A DNA stretch of 48,767 bases from Paracoccaceae bacterium (lineage in GTDB: Bacteria; Pseudomonadota; Alphaproteobacteria; Rhodobacterales; Rhodobacteraceae): contig JAHDIS010000025.1 of NCBI GenBank assembly GCA_020630695.1, positions 1 to 48,767 of the forward strand, read 5' to 3'. A program made the position numbers and the translations under genes. Under the pieces are notes generated by a model, which saw nothing but the letters and a program-made list of their open reading frames with translations, was not told where the DNA came from and ran no database searches. Each line of letters opens with the position of its first letter. Position 1 is the stretch's first letter. Below are positions 17,073 to 26,356 of this stretch, in pieces.

Positions 17073-18119
17073 TCAGTTCACGCTGATACGTGGGTTTAGG
17101 TAAACGTAGCCGATATCCGAAATCAGCTGCGTGATGAGAACCACAAAGACCGACACGACCGACACACCCAAGAGCAGTTCGATATCGTTGTTGCCGGCGG
17201 CCTGAACGAGGGTCCAGCCAAAGCCTTTGTAGTTGAACAGGGTTTCAACGATCACGACACCGTTCAACAGCCATGGAAACTGCAGCATGATCACCGTGAA
17301 GGGGGCGATCAGTGCATTGCGCAGCGCATGTTTGATCACGATGTTCGGAAAGCTGACGCCCTTGAGACGGGCAGTGCGGATGTATTGCGCGGTCATGACC
17401 TCGGCCATCGAGGCCCGGGTCATGCGCGCGATGTATCCCATGCCGTAAAGTGCAATGGTCAGCACCGGTAGAAAGAAGTTCTCAAAGTTGGCGTTATCCA
17501 TGGCCTGCGTGGCGGTGCCCTTGAACCACTTCAGACCAACAGCCGAGGACGCAAAGACCGCGATCAGAATAACCCCCGAGACATATTCGGGCGTTGCCGT
17601 CGTCGTAATGGCCACCGTTGAGAGCGTTCGGTCGGTTGCTGAGCCTTCCCGCATGCCCGCCAGAACCCCCAGCAGCAGCGCCGAGGGCACCATCAGGACC
17701 ATGACCCAGAACATCAGCTTGCCGGTCAAAGCCAGCGCGGTTCCGATAATACCGCCTGCAAATTCCTGAAAGACCGTGGAATAGCCCCAGTCGCCCTGCA
17801 ATACGCCGCAAAAGGTCGGGGCCTCTTCGGGCGCGATGCCTTCCCGGATACACTTGCCGCGGATCGTGCCATCAGGCCCTTCGATCACGTAGCCCGGCAG
17901 CACGCCCAACCACTGGCCATATTTCACGCCCGTCGGTTGCAAGTAGCCGCGGTTCGTCAGCCAACTGTCCACTTCCTCTTCGGACATGCGGAAGTTGCCT
18001 TGCGTCTTGGCGAGCTTTTCTAGGTTTGGATAAAGGTTGGTCAGAAAGAAGACGATGAACGTCAGGCAAAGCGCCGTCAGCAACATAATCCCCAATCGCC
18101 GAATGATAAAAAGTCCCAT
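17073..18119 (-). CDS. peptide-type ABC transporter permease (DppB-like)
   Basis: This 348-residue inner-membrane permease has the DppB/OppB layout: a first transmembrane helix at the extreme N-terminus (RLGIMLLTALCLTFIVFFLTNLYPN), a periplasmic domain of about 110 residues, then a five-helix core. The EAA loop is seen in MAEVMTAQYIRTARLKGVSFPNIVIKHALRNALI. It pairs with the DppC-like gene immediately downstream. The periplasmic segment contains a Cys pair (KCIREGIAPEEAPTFCG) that could form a disulfide. The start at 18119 has a GGGGG-type ribosome binding site. A GC-rich hairpin separates it from the upstream binding-protein gene. Confidence 0.93.
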   Translation of the reverse strand: MGLFIIRRLGIMLLTALCLTFIVFFLTNLYPNLEKLAKTQGNFRMSEEEVDSWLTNRGYLQPTGVKYGQWLGVLPGYVIEGPDGTIRGKCIREGIAPEEAPTFCGVLQGDWGYSTVFQEFAGGIIGTALALTGKLMFWVMVLMVPSALLLGVLAGMREGSATDRTLSTVAITTTATPEYVSGVILIAVFASSAVGLKWFKGTATQAMDNANFENFFLPVLTIALYGMGYIARMTRASMAEVMTAQYIRTARLKGVSFPNIVIKHALRNALIAPFTVIMLQFPWLLNGVVIVETLFNYKGFGWTLVQAAGNNDIELLLGVSVVSVFVVLITQLISDIGYVYLNPRISVN

Positions 18120-18182
18120 TGCACCCCCTGCGGCTGGGCGTTGTTTGGTTGGGGCCGTTCTTGTGCAGCCCTCAATTCGAAA

Positions 18183-18208
18183 CGGGCCGCCCCTTTAGGA
18201 GCGGCCCG
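18183..18208 (-). terminator. intercistronic hairpin after the peptide-binding protein gene
   Basis: The arms CGGGCCGC (18183-18190) and GCGGCCCG (18201-18208) form a stable stem just after the binding-protein stop. No long T tract follows on the minus strand, so it is more likely a partial terminator or an mRNA-stabilising structure that lets the binding protein be made in excess over the permeases. Confidence 0.6.
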
Positions 18209-18224
18209 CAATCTTTTGAAAGTA

Positions 18225-19895
18225 TTAGGCTTTCCAGCCGTACTTATAGATCTGTGGCAGGTATGCGATGTGCATGTCCGTGCCCATCAGCTCTGGCTTG
18301 GCGTGGCGGTAGAGCGAACGCCAGTATGGCTGGATCGTCACGCCTTCTTCGACCATGATCGACTGCAGCTTGCCCATGACTTCGCGGCGCGCTTCGACGT
18401 CTGCCAAAGAGTTGGCTTCGGACAGCAGGCTGTCGAACTCTTCGTTGGCAAAGCCGGATTCGTTCCACGCTTCGCCGGAACGGTAGGCCAAGGCCAGAAC
18501 CTGTGTGCCCAGCGGACGGTGGTTCCAGTTGGTCGAGCTGAACGGATACTTCGCCCAGTCGTTCCAGAAGGTGGTGCCGGGCAGAACGGTCCGCTTGACC
18601 TTGATGCCCGCGTCACGCAGCTGAGCGGCAACCGCATCAGTTGTGTTCTTGCGCCAGTCATCGTCGATCGACAGCAGTTCGTGCTCGTAGTCGCCCATGC
18701 CGGCTTCGTCCATCAGGGCCTTGGCCTTGGCGGGGTCTATCGGCAGACGGCCTGCATTGGGGTTGTATTCAGGGTGCACAGGCGCGACGTGGTGGTTGTC
18801 CGCTGCAACACCGCGACCCGAGTAGCCCAGCTCAAGGCAAACCTGGTTGTCGACGGCCATGGCAAGGGCCTGACGCACGCGCTTGTCGGCGTATGGCTTC
18901 ATACCGTCAACTTCGGCCTGCTGGTTTGGACGGATAACAACGGTCGCGCCGGTTACAACCTCGGAACGCTGGTAGCCGATGGCATCCAGAATATCGATGA
19001 AGTCACCAACGGATTCGTAGAACATGTCCACTTCGTCCGCTTCGGCCGCCGCAACCCATGCAGCAGGGTCGGTGCCATAGTCGATGTATTCGATACGATC
19101 GAGGTAGAAGCCACCTTCTTCGAACGCGTCGTTACCCCACCATGGGTGATCGCCTTTGACCAGTACGGCTTTCTTGCCGACTTCGAGCGATTCAATCACC
19201 ATCGGGCCAGTGCCCACGAGTTCGCTGATGTTGGCGTTCGGATCATAGCTGGAGTGCACAACAGCTGCCGGATAGTCAGCCATACCAGCGATGATGCTGA
19301 TGTCTGGCGTTGGCAGTGTCAGCGTCAGGGTGTGGTCGTCCACGATGGTGACTACGCCGTCAGCCAGTTTGCCGCTGTCGGCATCGATCAGGGTCGCCAT
19401 GCGGCCAGCCATCGAGTTGCCTTCGACGGACTTGTCACACCAGCGCTCGACCATGCGCGCAACGTCGGCAGAGGTAAAGTCGTCACCGTTGTTCCACTTG
19501 ATGCCCTTGCGAACGTTCAGGGTGTAAACTGTGGCGTCGTCATTGGCCGCCCAGCTTTCGACCAGCATGCCGCGGAACGAGCCATCCGAGTTATACTCGA
19601 CCAGATACTCCAGGGTGCCCGCAGTCACGAAGGCCATCTGTGTCCAGTCATACGTGCGCGGATCTTTGTGCAGACGCACTTCGTTTTGGATGCGGATTGT
19701 ACCGCCGGACTGTGCGTGACCAGCCGCCTGAGCAGGTGAGCCGAGGCCGCCGAGCGTGTAGGCCGCTGCTGCGGTCATGCCCAGCGCGGTCGAGCGCGCG
19801 ATGAATTCACGACGGTCGATGTGACCCTCTTTCATTTCGCGAGCATACATTTCCGCGGCGGGGTGCACCCACGCGTCTTGTTTGGTGTGCGTCAT
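18225..19895 (-). CDS. peptide-type ABC transporter substrate-binding protein, Tat signal
   Basis: This 556-residue periplasmic binding protein belongs to the SBP_bac_5 family (dipeptide, oligopeptide and related ligands). The leader is long, with a 25-30 residue N-region before the twin-arginine motif [20 protein letters not shown], and cleavage is likely near PAQAAG. This marks export of the folded protein by Tat, which I recall as common among rhodobacterial members. Family features include [35 protein letters not shown] and [15 protein letters not shown]. The start at 19895 has GGGAGA upstream; an in-frame ATG at 19934 is less plausible. It is the first gene of the four-gene importer operon. 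The ligand is unknown. Confidence 0.93.
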   Translation of the reverse strand: MTHTKQDAWVHPAAEMYAREMKEGHIDRREFIARSTALGMTAAAAYTLGGLGSPAQAAGHAQSGGTIRIQNEVRLHKDPRTYDWTQMAFVTAGTLEYLVEYNSDGSFRGMLVESWAANDDATVYTLNVRKGIKWNNGDDFTSADVARMVERWCDKSVEGNSMAGRMATLIDADSGKLADGVVTIVDDHTLTLTLPTPDISIIAGMADYPAAVVHSSYDPNANISELVGTGPMVIESLEVGKKAVLVKGDHPWWGNDAFEEGGFYLDRIEYIDYGTDPAAWVAAAEADEVDMFYESVGDFIDILDAIGYQRSEVVTGATVVIRPNQQAEVDGMKPYADKRVRQALAMAVDNQVCLELGYSGRGVAADNHHVAPVHPEYNPNAGRLPIDPAKAKALMDEAGMGDYEHELLSIDDDWRKNTTDAVAAQLRDAGIKVKRTVLPGTTFWNDWAKYPFSSTNWNHRPLGTQVLALAYRSGEAWNESGFANEEFDSLLSEANSLADVEARREVMGKLQSIMVEEGVTIQPYWRSLYRHAKPELMGTDMHIAYLPQIYKYGWKA

Positions 19896-20149
19896 CTTAT
19901 TCTCCCTGTGACACATTTCGTTGGTTCGGATCATCTGTGTGCTTTCAATCGGCTCTCATCCCAGCGCCGAATAGTGTGTGATCCGTTGCATCGCCTATTC
20001 GGCATGCTTTCATCCCGGACGTCAACGAGCGGTTTCGGCAAAATGGGGTCTGAAAGCGACATAACTCTGATACAAAAGCGACAGCACCGGAAAGGCAAGC
20101 GGATTCCGCTCACAATTGCCCTAGCGTCAGCTGTGATCGGGCCGGGTGG

Positions 20150-21037
20150 TCATGCCGTTATCGGAGCGGGCCTTTGGGGTTTGGCCTGACGTCTCAAGGC
20201 GCTGGGGGCCTGTCCGGTCTGGTTCTTGATGAACCGTGTGAAATAAGCGGATGAATGAAACCCCAGATCTTCCGCAATCTGTTTGATAGGAGGGCTGGGC
20301 AATTCCAACGCCACGCGCGCCGCGTGCAACTTGCGCTCAGTCAGCAGGTCTGCGGCTGTTTTCCCGCAGCTCGACTTGCACACGCGCGTCAGGTGCGTCG
20401 TTGTCACATCCAGAGCGCTGGCATAGTCATTCACCAGACGATCGCTGCGAAATCCGCGTGCGACGGCTTGCGCGTAGCGTCTGCTGAGGCGCCGGGCCGC
20501 GTTCGTTTTCTGGTTGACCGTTTCTCCAGCCTCGACCTGCCGACGCAGCCAGACGCCAATCAGCCGGATATAGGCGCCAACAGCCGAGGCGTGGTCTGGG
20601 CGGCCCTGGGATAGCTCACGGCGCATCGAATCGATGTACCCGGTCAGCTCGGCCTGAGCGAGACTGTCGCGAACGGCAAGATGTAGCGATTCCTGAGGGC
20701 CATCTCCGGGGGCAAATCGGGGAAACGTGGCCAGCAAAGCCTGCGTGTTGCTGGGAATATCCAGCGAAAAAAGGGTTCCGCCGGGCACGAATACGGCGTG
20801 GTTCAACCCAAGCCCGAGCCTGACACCGCCCACGGTAACACGGCCCTGACCGCGGGTGATCATCAGCAGCAAATCTTCGCTGCGGTCATGCGTCAGTGCA
20901 AACCGCCATGGCGCGGGCTGCGCGATCAGAGCAAATGAGCCGGCGCGAACAACGGGTTGCGCCTCTTGGCTTGAGCGCTTTGGCGGGGGCGGCGGCATGG
21001 CCGCGCCTTTGCGCAGAAAGCTGGGAATGTTGCTCAT
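20150..21037 (-). CDS. AraC family transcriptional regulator
   Basis: This 295-residue regulator has an N-terminal cupin-like sensing region (about residues 30-130, with [32 protein letters not shown]) and a C-terminal AraC double helix-turn-helix. The second recognition part is clear in [33 protein letters not shown]. The effector and targets are unknown. The ATG at 21037 overlaps the miaA stop as ATGA, so translation is probably coupled to miaA; this decided the start over the in-frame one at 21112. It lies 254 bases upstream of the peptide transporter operon on the same strand and could regulate it, but that is only a guess from position. Confidence 0.88.
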   Translation of the reverse strand: MSNIPSFLRKGAAMPPPPPKRSSQEAQPVVRAGSFALIAQPAPWRFALTHDRSEDLLLMITRGQGRVTVGGVRLGLGLNHAVFVPGGTLFSLDIPSNTQALLATFPRFAPGDGPQESLHLAVRDSLAQAELTGYIDSMRRELSQGRPDHASAVGAYIRLIGVWLRRQVEAGETVNQKTNAARRLSRRYAQAVARGFRSDRLVNDYASALDVTTTHLTRVCKSSCGKTAADLLTERKLHAARVALELPSPPIKQIAEDLGFHSSAYFTRFIKNQTGQAPSALRRQAKPQRPAPITA

Positions 21038-21963
21038 GCAGAGGGGGCCTCGAGATAGCTGTCTTCTGGCACCGAAACGCGGGCCCAGCGGCCCATTCGG
21101 GCGCGGAACCATGTGCGCTGCCGTTTGGCAAATTGGCGCGTCAGGATGGTTGCGCGTTCACAGGCGTCTTGCAAGCTAATCTCGCCTTTTAGGTGTGCGA
21201 TCAGCTCTGATGCGCCGATTGCCTTGGCTGATGGCCGGGATGGGCTCCAATCGGGCAGGTTTGCGCGGGCCTCGTCCAGAGCGCCTTGTTCGATCATCTG
21301 CCCAAAGCGCATTTCAATGCGCGGTGTCAGCCAGTCCTTGGGCGCGTCGAACAGGATCGGTTGCGCCTGCGTCAGCGGCAACAGCGGCGGTGGCGTGTCG
21401 TCCTGCCAGTCGGCAAGGCCCCGGCCCGTGGTTTGCAAGACTTCCCATGCCCGCATTACGCGCGCCGGATTGGCCAGATCGATTCTGTCCCGTGTCGATT
21501 TATCCAACGTGCCGATAAGGGCAGCCAGCCCCTCTGAGGCCAGTCGTGTCTCACCCGCGCTGCGAATCTCTGCCGGTGTCGGTGGAATGTCGGCCAGTCC
21601 TTCGGTCAGCGCTGAAAAATACAAACCGGTCCCGCCTACGATGATGGGGCGGGGCGCGCCGGGTTTGAGAAGCGGTGCAACCTGTTTGAGCCAATGCCCT
21701 ACGGAATAGGCCTGATCGCCGGGAACGTGGCCGTATAACAGATGTGTCGCTAGGGCCTCGTCGCCGGGCGACGGGCGCGCCGTCAGAATGCGCCAGTCGT
21801 CGAACACCTGAATGGCGTCTGCGTTTACAACGACACCGCCCTGTGCCTGCGCGATGGCCAGAGCGAGCGCGGATTTCCCGCTGGCGGTCGGGCCCGCAAT
21901 CAGAACCGGACGATCTGGGGATAACCGCTCAAGGCAAGTTTGGAAGACCTTTGGATGCGCCAT
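21034..21963 (-). CDS. miaA: tRNA dimethylallyltransferase
   Basis: This 309-residue enzyme transfers the dimethylallyl group of DMAPP to N6 of A37 in tRNAs reading UNN codons, giving i6A37. The P-loop [17 protein letters not shown] is near residue 20. The region [19 protein letters not shown] corresponds to the family DSMQVY/TAKP segment with some substitutions. [14 protein letters not shown] is the prenyl/tRNA substrate loop, and the late [10 protein letters not shown] is typical. The start at 21963 has AGAGGA and gives the family N-terminus; an in-frame frame extends to 22092. It is divergent from pyrH and overlaps the downstream AraC-type gene by four bases. Confidence 0.95.
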   Translation of the reverse strand: MAHPKVFQTCLERLSPDRPVLIAGPTASGKSALALAIAQAQGGVVVNADAIQVFDDWRILTARPSPGDEALATHLLYGHVPGDQAYSVGHWLKQVAPLLKPGAPRPIIVGGTGLYFSALTEGLADIPPTPAEIRSAGETRLASEGLAALIGTLDKSTRDRIDLANPARVMRAWEVLQTTGRGLADWQDDTPPPLLPLTQAQPILFDAPKDWLTPRIEMRFGQMIEQGALDEARANLPDWSPSRPSAKAIGASELIAHLKGEISLQDACERATILTRQFAKRQRTWFRARMGRWARVSVPEDSYLEAPSA

Positions 21964-22106
21964 GCCTGTCCTCTGGCTGGACGATCGGGCGGGTGTGTCA
22001 TTTCCCCGATCTGACCTTGCGGAAGGCGGACGCATGCCATTGCAGAGGCACCGATTTTCCGCCAAAGATAGAGCACACATATAACCGGGCAAAGGCGGAG
22101 CGCAAC

Positions 22107-22844
22107 ATGAGTGAGGGCAGCACGGAAAAGACCGCGTTCAAGCGGGTCATGCTAAAGATTTCCGGTGAAGCGTTGATGGGGGACCAAGGGTTTGGTCTGC
22201 ATCCGCCGACCGTGGAACGGATCGCACGCGAAGTGAAATCGGTGCACGATCAGGGCGTTGAAATCTGTATGGTTATTGGTGGCGGCAACATTTTTCGCGG
22301 GTTGGCCGGCAGCGCGCAGGGAATGGAGCGCACCACAGCGGACTACATGGGCATGCTGGCGACAGTGATGAACGCACTGGCCATGCAATCGGCGTTGGAA
22401 GGGCTGGGTGTGTTCACGCGGGTCATCAGCGCAATCCGCATGGACGAAGTGGCCGAACCTTATATTCGCCGCCGCGCGGTGCGCCATCTTGAGAAAAAGC
22501 GCGTCTGCATCTTCGCAGCGGGCACCGGCAATCCGTATTTCACCACGGACACCGCCGCAACTTTGCGTGCAAATGAAATGGCTTGCGAGGCGATCTTCAA
22601 AGGCACCAAGGTGGACGGCGTCTATGACAAAGATCCTGTCAAACACGACGATGCTGTGCGGTATGACACTGTCAGCTATGATGATTGCCTTGCCAAAAAT
22701 CTGAAGGTGATGGATGCCTCGGCCATTGCATTGGCGCGGGACAATAATTTGCCAATCATCGTGTTTTCGCTCGATGAGCCGGGTGGTTTCCGGGGCATTC
22801 TGGCGGGCAGCGGCACCTTCACCTGGGTGGGCGAAGGGAAATAA
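22107..22844 (+). CDS. pyrH: UMP kinase
   Basis: This 245-residue amino-acid-kinase-family enzyme phosphorylates UMP to UDP, the gateway to UTP and CTP. Characteristic parts are [15 protein letters not shown], the nucleotide loop [31 protein letters not shown] and [27 protein letters not shown] in the C-terminal half is also typical. The start at 22107 is preceded by GGCGGAG and gives the usual short N-terminus; the open frame upstream to 21744 is antisense to miaA and not family sequence. The usual upstream rpsB and tsf are not adjacent here, since miaA is divergent instead. frr follows after about 115 bases with no clear structure. Confidence 0.97.
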   Translation: MSEGSTEKTAFKRVMLKISGEALMGDQGFGLHPPTVERIAREVKSVHDQGVEICMVIGGGNIFRGLAGSAQGMERTTADYMGMLATVMNALAMQSALEGLGVFTRVISAIRMDEVAEPYIRRRAVRHLEKKRVCIFAAGTGNPYFTTDTAATLRANEMACEAIFKGTKVDGVYDKDPVKHDDAVRYDTVSYDDCLAKNLKVMDASAIALARDNNLPIIVFSLDEPGGFRGILAGSGTFTWVGEGK

Positions 22845-22960
22845 CCCGGGATTCCAAGGGCATTGGACGGCGTTAGGCTTTCCCTTGTGGCCTTGTACGG
22901 GTTAAACACGCATGAAATGCCGCGCAAAGCGGTGCTGAGACAGTCAGGGAAAGACGACCT

Positions 22961-23524
22961 ATGTCAGACGATTTCGAACTGGATACCGACGATATCAAGC
23001 GCCGCATGGAAGGCGCGATGAGCAATCTGCGTACCGAATTTGCCTCACTGCGCACCGGCCGCGCTTCGGCGTCCATGCTGGAGCCAGTGATGGTTGACGC
23101 CTACGGGTCGATGACCCCGATCAACCAGGTCGGAACAGTGAACGTTCCCGAACCGCGGATGGTTACAGTCAACGTCTGGGACAAGGGCCTTGTCGGCAAG
23201 GTTGAAAAGGCGATCCGTGAAAGCGGGCTGGGGATCAATCCACAGCTGAACGGCACCATCATCATGTTGCCAATCCCGGAACTGAACGAAGAACGCCGCC
23301 GCGAGTTGGGCAAGGTTGCCGGCCAATATGCCGAAAGTGCGCGGGTGTCTGTCCGCAACGTGCGCCGCGACGGCATGGACCAGATCAAGAAGGCCAAAGC
23401 CGACGGTATGTCCGAAGACGATCAGAAATTCTGGGAATCCGAAGTACAGGATCTGACCGATGCCTTTATCAAGCGCATCGATGAGTCGCTTGAGACCAAG
23501 CAAGAAGAAATCATGCAGGTCTGA
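22961..23524 (+). CDS. frr: ribosome recycling factor
   Basis: This 187-residue RRF is of the standard length (185). With EF-G it splits the post-termination ribosome. Domain I is the long three-helix bundle with [34 protein letters not shown] at the start and [25 protein letters not shown] later. Domain II lies in between ([23 protein letters not shown]). The C-terminal helix is [26 protein letters not shown]. It is placed between pyrH and uppS, the common bacterial order. Confidence 0.97.
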   Translation: MSDDFELDTDDIKRRMEGAMSNLRTEFASLRTGRASASMLEPVMVDAYGSMTPINQVGTVNVPEPRMVTVNVWDKGLVGKVEKAIRESGLGINPQLNGTIIMLPIPELNEERRRELGKVAGQYAESARVSVRNVRRDGMDQIKKAKADGMSEDDQKFWESEVQDLTDAFIKRIDESLETKQEEIMQV

Positions 23525-23644
23525 TTTGGGCCTATTGGCTCTGGCCGGGCGGCGCGTTGGCGTCTTTCGGCCAAGTGCCTTTCCGATTTGCAGATGTTTG
23601 CGCTAGAAGTGGTGCTGACGTGACTTCTCAACGAAAGTGATTGA

Positions 23645-24370
23645 ATGGCTGATCCGATCCGTGACACCGATGGCCCTCGACATGTGGCCATCATCATGGA
23701 CGGCAATGGCCGTTGGGCGACACAGCGGCGCAGGCCGCGGTTGTTTGGGCACCACGCGGGTGCCAAACGGGTCCGCGAAGTCGTCGAAGCCTGCCCAAAG
23801 ATTGGCGTCAAGTACCTGACAATATTTGCGTTTTCGACCGAAAACTGGAAGCGGACACAGGTTGAAGTCGCCGGATTGATGAGCCTGTTCCGGCGTTACA
23901 TCGCCAAAGAGGCCAAGGCCCTTCGGGATGAAAACGTGCGGGTGCGTTTTATCGGGGATCGTGTTCGGCTGGACAAAAAGCTGATTGCGCTGATGGATGA
24001 ACTCGAGCGCATGACGGAACCTTGCACCGGTGTGAACCTGACCATCGCTCTGAACTACGGCGGGCGCGATGAGGTGGCACGCGCCACCCGGCGCTTGGCG
24101 CAGGATGTGGCAGACGGCCATTTGCTGCCCGAGAACGTGAACGAAGAAACACTGCCAAAGTACCTTGATACACGGGTGCTGCCCGATCCTGATCTGGTGA
24201 TCCGAACCAGTGGTGAGGCGCGGATTTCAAACTTCCTGCTTTGGCAGTCGGCCTATGCGGAATACGAATTCGTCGATACACTTTGGCCTGACTTCACAGC
24301 CGAGGAATTGGGGCGTCTGGTTGGGTCCTTTGGTGGACGCGAGCGGCGCTACGGGGCGGTTAAAGCATGA
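23645..24370 (+). CDS. uppS: (2Z,6E)-farnesyl-type cis-prenyl (undecaprenyl) diphosphate synthase
   Basis: This 241-residue cis-prenyltransferase condenses isopentenyl diphosphate units onto farnesyl diphosphate to make the C55 lipid carrier for peptidoglycan and O-antigen. The catalytic Asp is in HVAIIMDGNGRWA. The family motif GHxxG appears as GHHAGAKRV, and LTIFAFSTENWKR and the C-terminal LVIRTSGEARISNFLLWQSAY with its Arg-Ser-Glu are present. The end of the gene overlaps the following cdsA start by four bases (ATGA at 24367), so translation is coupled. It uses isoprenoid precursors from the MEP pathway, whose gene dxr lies nearby. Confidence 0.96.
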   Translation: MADPIRDTDGPRHVAIIMDGNGRWATQRRRPRLFGHHAGAKRVREVVEACPKIGVKYLTIFAFSTENWKRTQVEVAGLMSLFRRYIAKEAKALRDENVRVRFIGDRVRLDKKLIALMDELERMTEPCTGVNLTIALNYGGRDEVARATRRLAQDVADGHLLPENVNEETLPKYLDTRVLPDPDLVIRTSGEARISNFLLWQSAYAEYEFVDTLWPDFTAEELGRLVGSFGGRERRYGAVKA

Positions 24371-25155
24371 GCGGATCAAACTGGGATGACTTGAAGGCGC
24401 GCGTTGGCTCTGGCGTGGTGATGATTGTCATTGCCGGTGTTGGTGTCTGGCTGGGCGGCATCTGGTTTCACGCTTTGATTGCAGCCGCATGCGGCATCAT
24501 GATCTGGGAACTGGTGTGCATGCTCGATCCCGCGCGCAAGCAGAGCCAATATGCGCTGGCTGCGTCCGCTGGCTTGGCCTCGTTCATCGCAGTGTATTTG
24601 CCGGTCGGAATGGCCCTCTTGGTTCTATTGGTGCCTTCGCTATTGGGACTGGCCAGATTGCAGAAGGGCAAGACATCTTATGCAGTCTTTGCGGCGCTGA
24701 TCCTTCTGGCAGGCTACGGCATGATGGGGCTGCGCGATGATTTCGGGCTGGTCTGGATATTCTGGTTGCTGCTGGTTGTTATTGCCACTGACGTTGCCGG
24801 CTACTTCGCGGGTCGCATGATCGGCGGGCCGAAACTCTGGCCGCGCGTCAGCCCGAAAAAAACATGGTCTGGTGCCATAGCCGGATGGCTGAGCGCGGCG
24901 GGTGTCGGGTGAATTTTTGCCTCAATTACCGGGGCTGGCTTTGGTCTGGTCCTCATTTCGATCATCGTCAGCATGGCAAGCCAGATGGGTGATATTGCCG
25001 AATCTGCGATCAAACGCCGGGCAGGGGTCAAGGACAGCTCGGCCCTGATCCCGGGTCATGGTGGCTTGCTGGATCGATTCGATGGGATGCTGGGGGCCGC
25101 GCTGTTCATTTTGCTGGTGGGGCTGCTGGTCGGCTTTCCGCCGGGCGCTGGATAA
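24367..25155 (+). pseudogene. cdsA: phosphatidate cytidylyltransferase, interrupted by an in-frame TGA
   Basis: CdsA makes CDP-diacylglycerol from phosphatidate and CTP in the inner membrane and is normally essential. The first 181 codons give the membrane-rich N-terminal part and the family segment PRVSPKKTWSGAIAGWL. A TGA then falls at 24910-24912. The same frame continues without further interruption to TAA at 25153-25155 and encodes the catalytic signature ESAIKRRAGVKDSSALIPGHGGLLDRFDG and the last helix. Restoring one codon would give a normal 262-residue CdsA. No frameshift is needed. Explanations are a sequencing error, a real point mutation with a second cdsA elsewhere, or stop-codon readthrough. 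The 181-residue product alone would lack the CDP-transfer site. Start overlaps uppS (ATGA). Confidence 0.9.
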
Positions 25156-25170
25156 CGCGGGGCAGGGCGC

Positions 25171-26340
25171 ATGCGCAAAGTTTCCATTTTCGGCGCCACC
25201 GGCTCTATCGGCCAGAACACTATTGATCTGATCGCGCGGGATCCTGACGCTTATGATGTGATTGCGCTGACGGGTGGGCAAAATATCGCCCAACTCGCGG
25301 AGGATGCCCGGCGATTGAATGCGGAGATCGCGATCACGGTGGAAGATACCAAACTGGACGCGCTGCGCGATGCGCTGGCCGGAACCGGGATCGAGGTTGC
25401 CGCAGGGCGTGCAGCGTTGATCGAGGCGGCAGGGCGCCCCGCGGACTGGGTCATGTCCGCGATTGTGGGCGCGGCCGGGTTAGAGCCGGGTTTGCGGGCC
25501 TTGGAACAGGGCACGACGCTTGCGCTGGCCAACAAGGAAAGCATGGTCTGCGCAGGGCCATTGATGATGCAGACGGCCAAGGCGCATGGTGGCAGCATCC
25601 TGCCGGTGGACAGCGAACACTCCGCTGTTTTTCAAGCCTTGATCGGCGAAGACATGGCAGCGGTTGAACGAGTGATTATCACCGCCTCTGGCGGGGCATT
25701 TCGTGATTGGCCAATCGAAGCGCTGGAAAACGCCACCCCAGCCGAAGCCGCAACGCACCCCAACTGGGACATGGGCCAGCGCATCACGATCGATTCAGCT
25801 TCCATGTTCAATAAGGCACTGGAACTTATCGAAACACGGGAATTTTTTGATCTGGAACCACAGCAGATCGAAACGGTTGTTCATCCCGAAAGCATGATCC
25901 ACGCACTGGTCGGTTTCAACGATGGGGCGCTGATGGCTCACGTGGGACCCCCGGATATGCGTCACGCAATCGGGTTCGCGTTGCACTACCCAAAACGTCT
26001 GGAATTGCCTGTGGCGCGACTGGATCTGGCGGCTTTGGGCCAGCTTAATTTCCGCAAGGCCTGCACGACGCGCTGGCCTGCACTTCGATTGGCGCGCGAA
26101 GTGATGGAGGCGCGCGGTTTGGCCGGTGCGGTCTTTAACGCGGCCAAGGAAACGGCGCTGGATGGCTTTATCGCCGGTCAGATCAAATTCACCCGCATGG
26201 CGGGCGTCGTGGAAGAGACACTCACCCTTCTTTCGGCCCATACAGGCCTTAAAGATGCCGATTTTACACTTGATACGGTCCTCAAAGCAGACCATCTCGC
26301 TAGGCAGACAGCCCGAGACATTATAGAGCAACAGGCCTGA
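25171..26340 (+). CDS. dxr: 1-deoxy-D-xylulose-5-phosphate reductoisomerase
   Basis: This 389-residue enzyme converts DXP to MEP with NADPH, the committed step of the non-mevalonate isoprenoid pathway. The N-terminal NADPH loop is RKVSIFGATGSIGQNT. The LANKESMVCAG motif, the metal and substrate site in LPVDSEHSAVFQAL and ITASGGAFRDWP, and the later MGQRITIDSASMFNKALELIE are all intact. The start at 25171 lies 15 bases after the cdsA TAA. It is followed after 16 bases by rseP, so the whole run from uppS onward reads as one operon. Its product feeds the uppS substrate. Confidence 0.97.
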   Translation: MRKVSIFGATGSIGQNTIDLIARDPDAYDVIALTGGQNIAQLAEDARRLNAEIAITVEDTKLDALRDALAGTGIEVAAGRAALIEAAGRPADWVMSAIVGAAGLEPGLRALEQGTTLALANKESMVCAGPLMMQTAKAHGGSILPVDSEHSAVFQALIGEDMAAVERVIITASGGAFRDWPIEALENATPAEAATHPNWDMGQRITIDSASMFNKALELIETREFFDLEPQQIETVVHPESMIHALVGFNDGALMAHVGPPDMRHAIGFALHYPKRLELPVARLDLAALGQLNFRKACTTRWPALRLAREVMEARGLAGAVFNAAKETALDGFIAGQIKFTRMAGVVEETLTLLSAHTGLKDADFTLDTVLKADHLARQTARDIIEQQA

Positions 26341-26356
26341 AACGGGGGCATTTCGC

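Noticed and set aside
18141-19739. A 532-codon plus-strand open frame
   Set aside because: It is antisense to the peptide-binding protein gene, has no ribosome binding site and gives a protein of no recognisable type.
24910-24912. Selenocysteine or general recoding of TGA as an explanation for cdsA
   Set aside because: TGA serves as the ordinary stop of many intact genes in this window (for example alaS-adjacent, lpx and gmk genes), and CdsA is not a selenoprotein; error or mutation is more likely.
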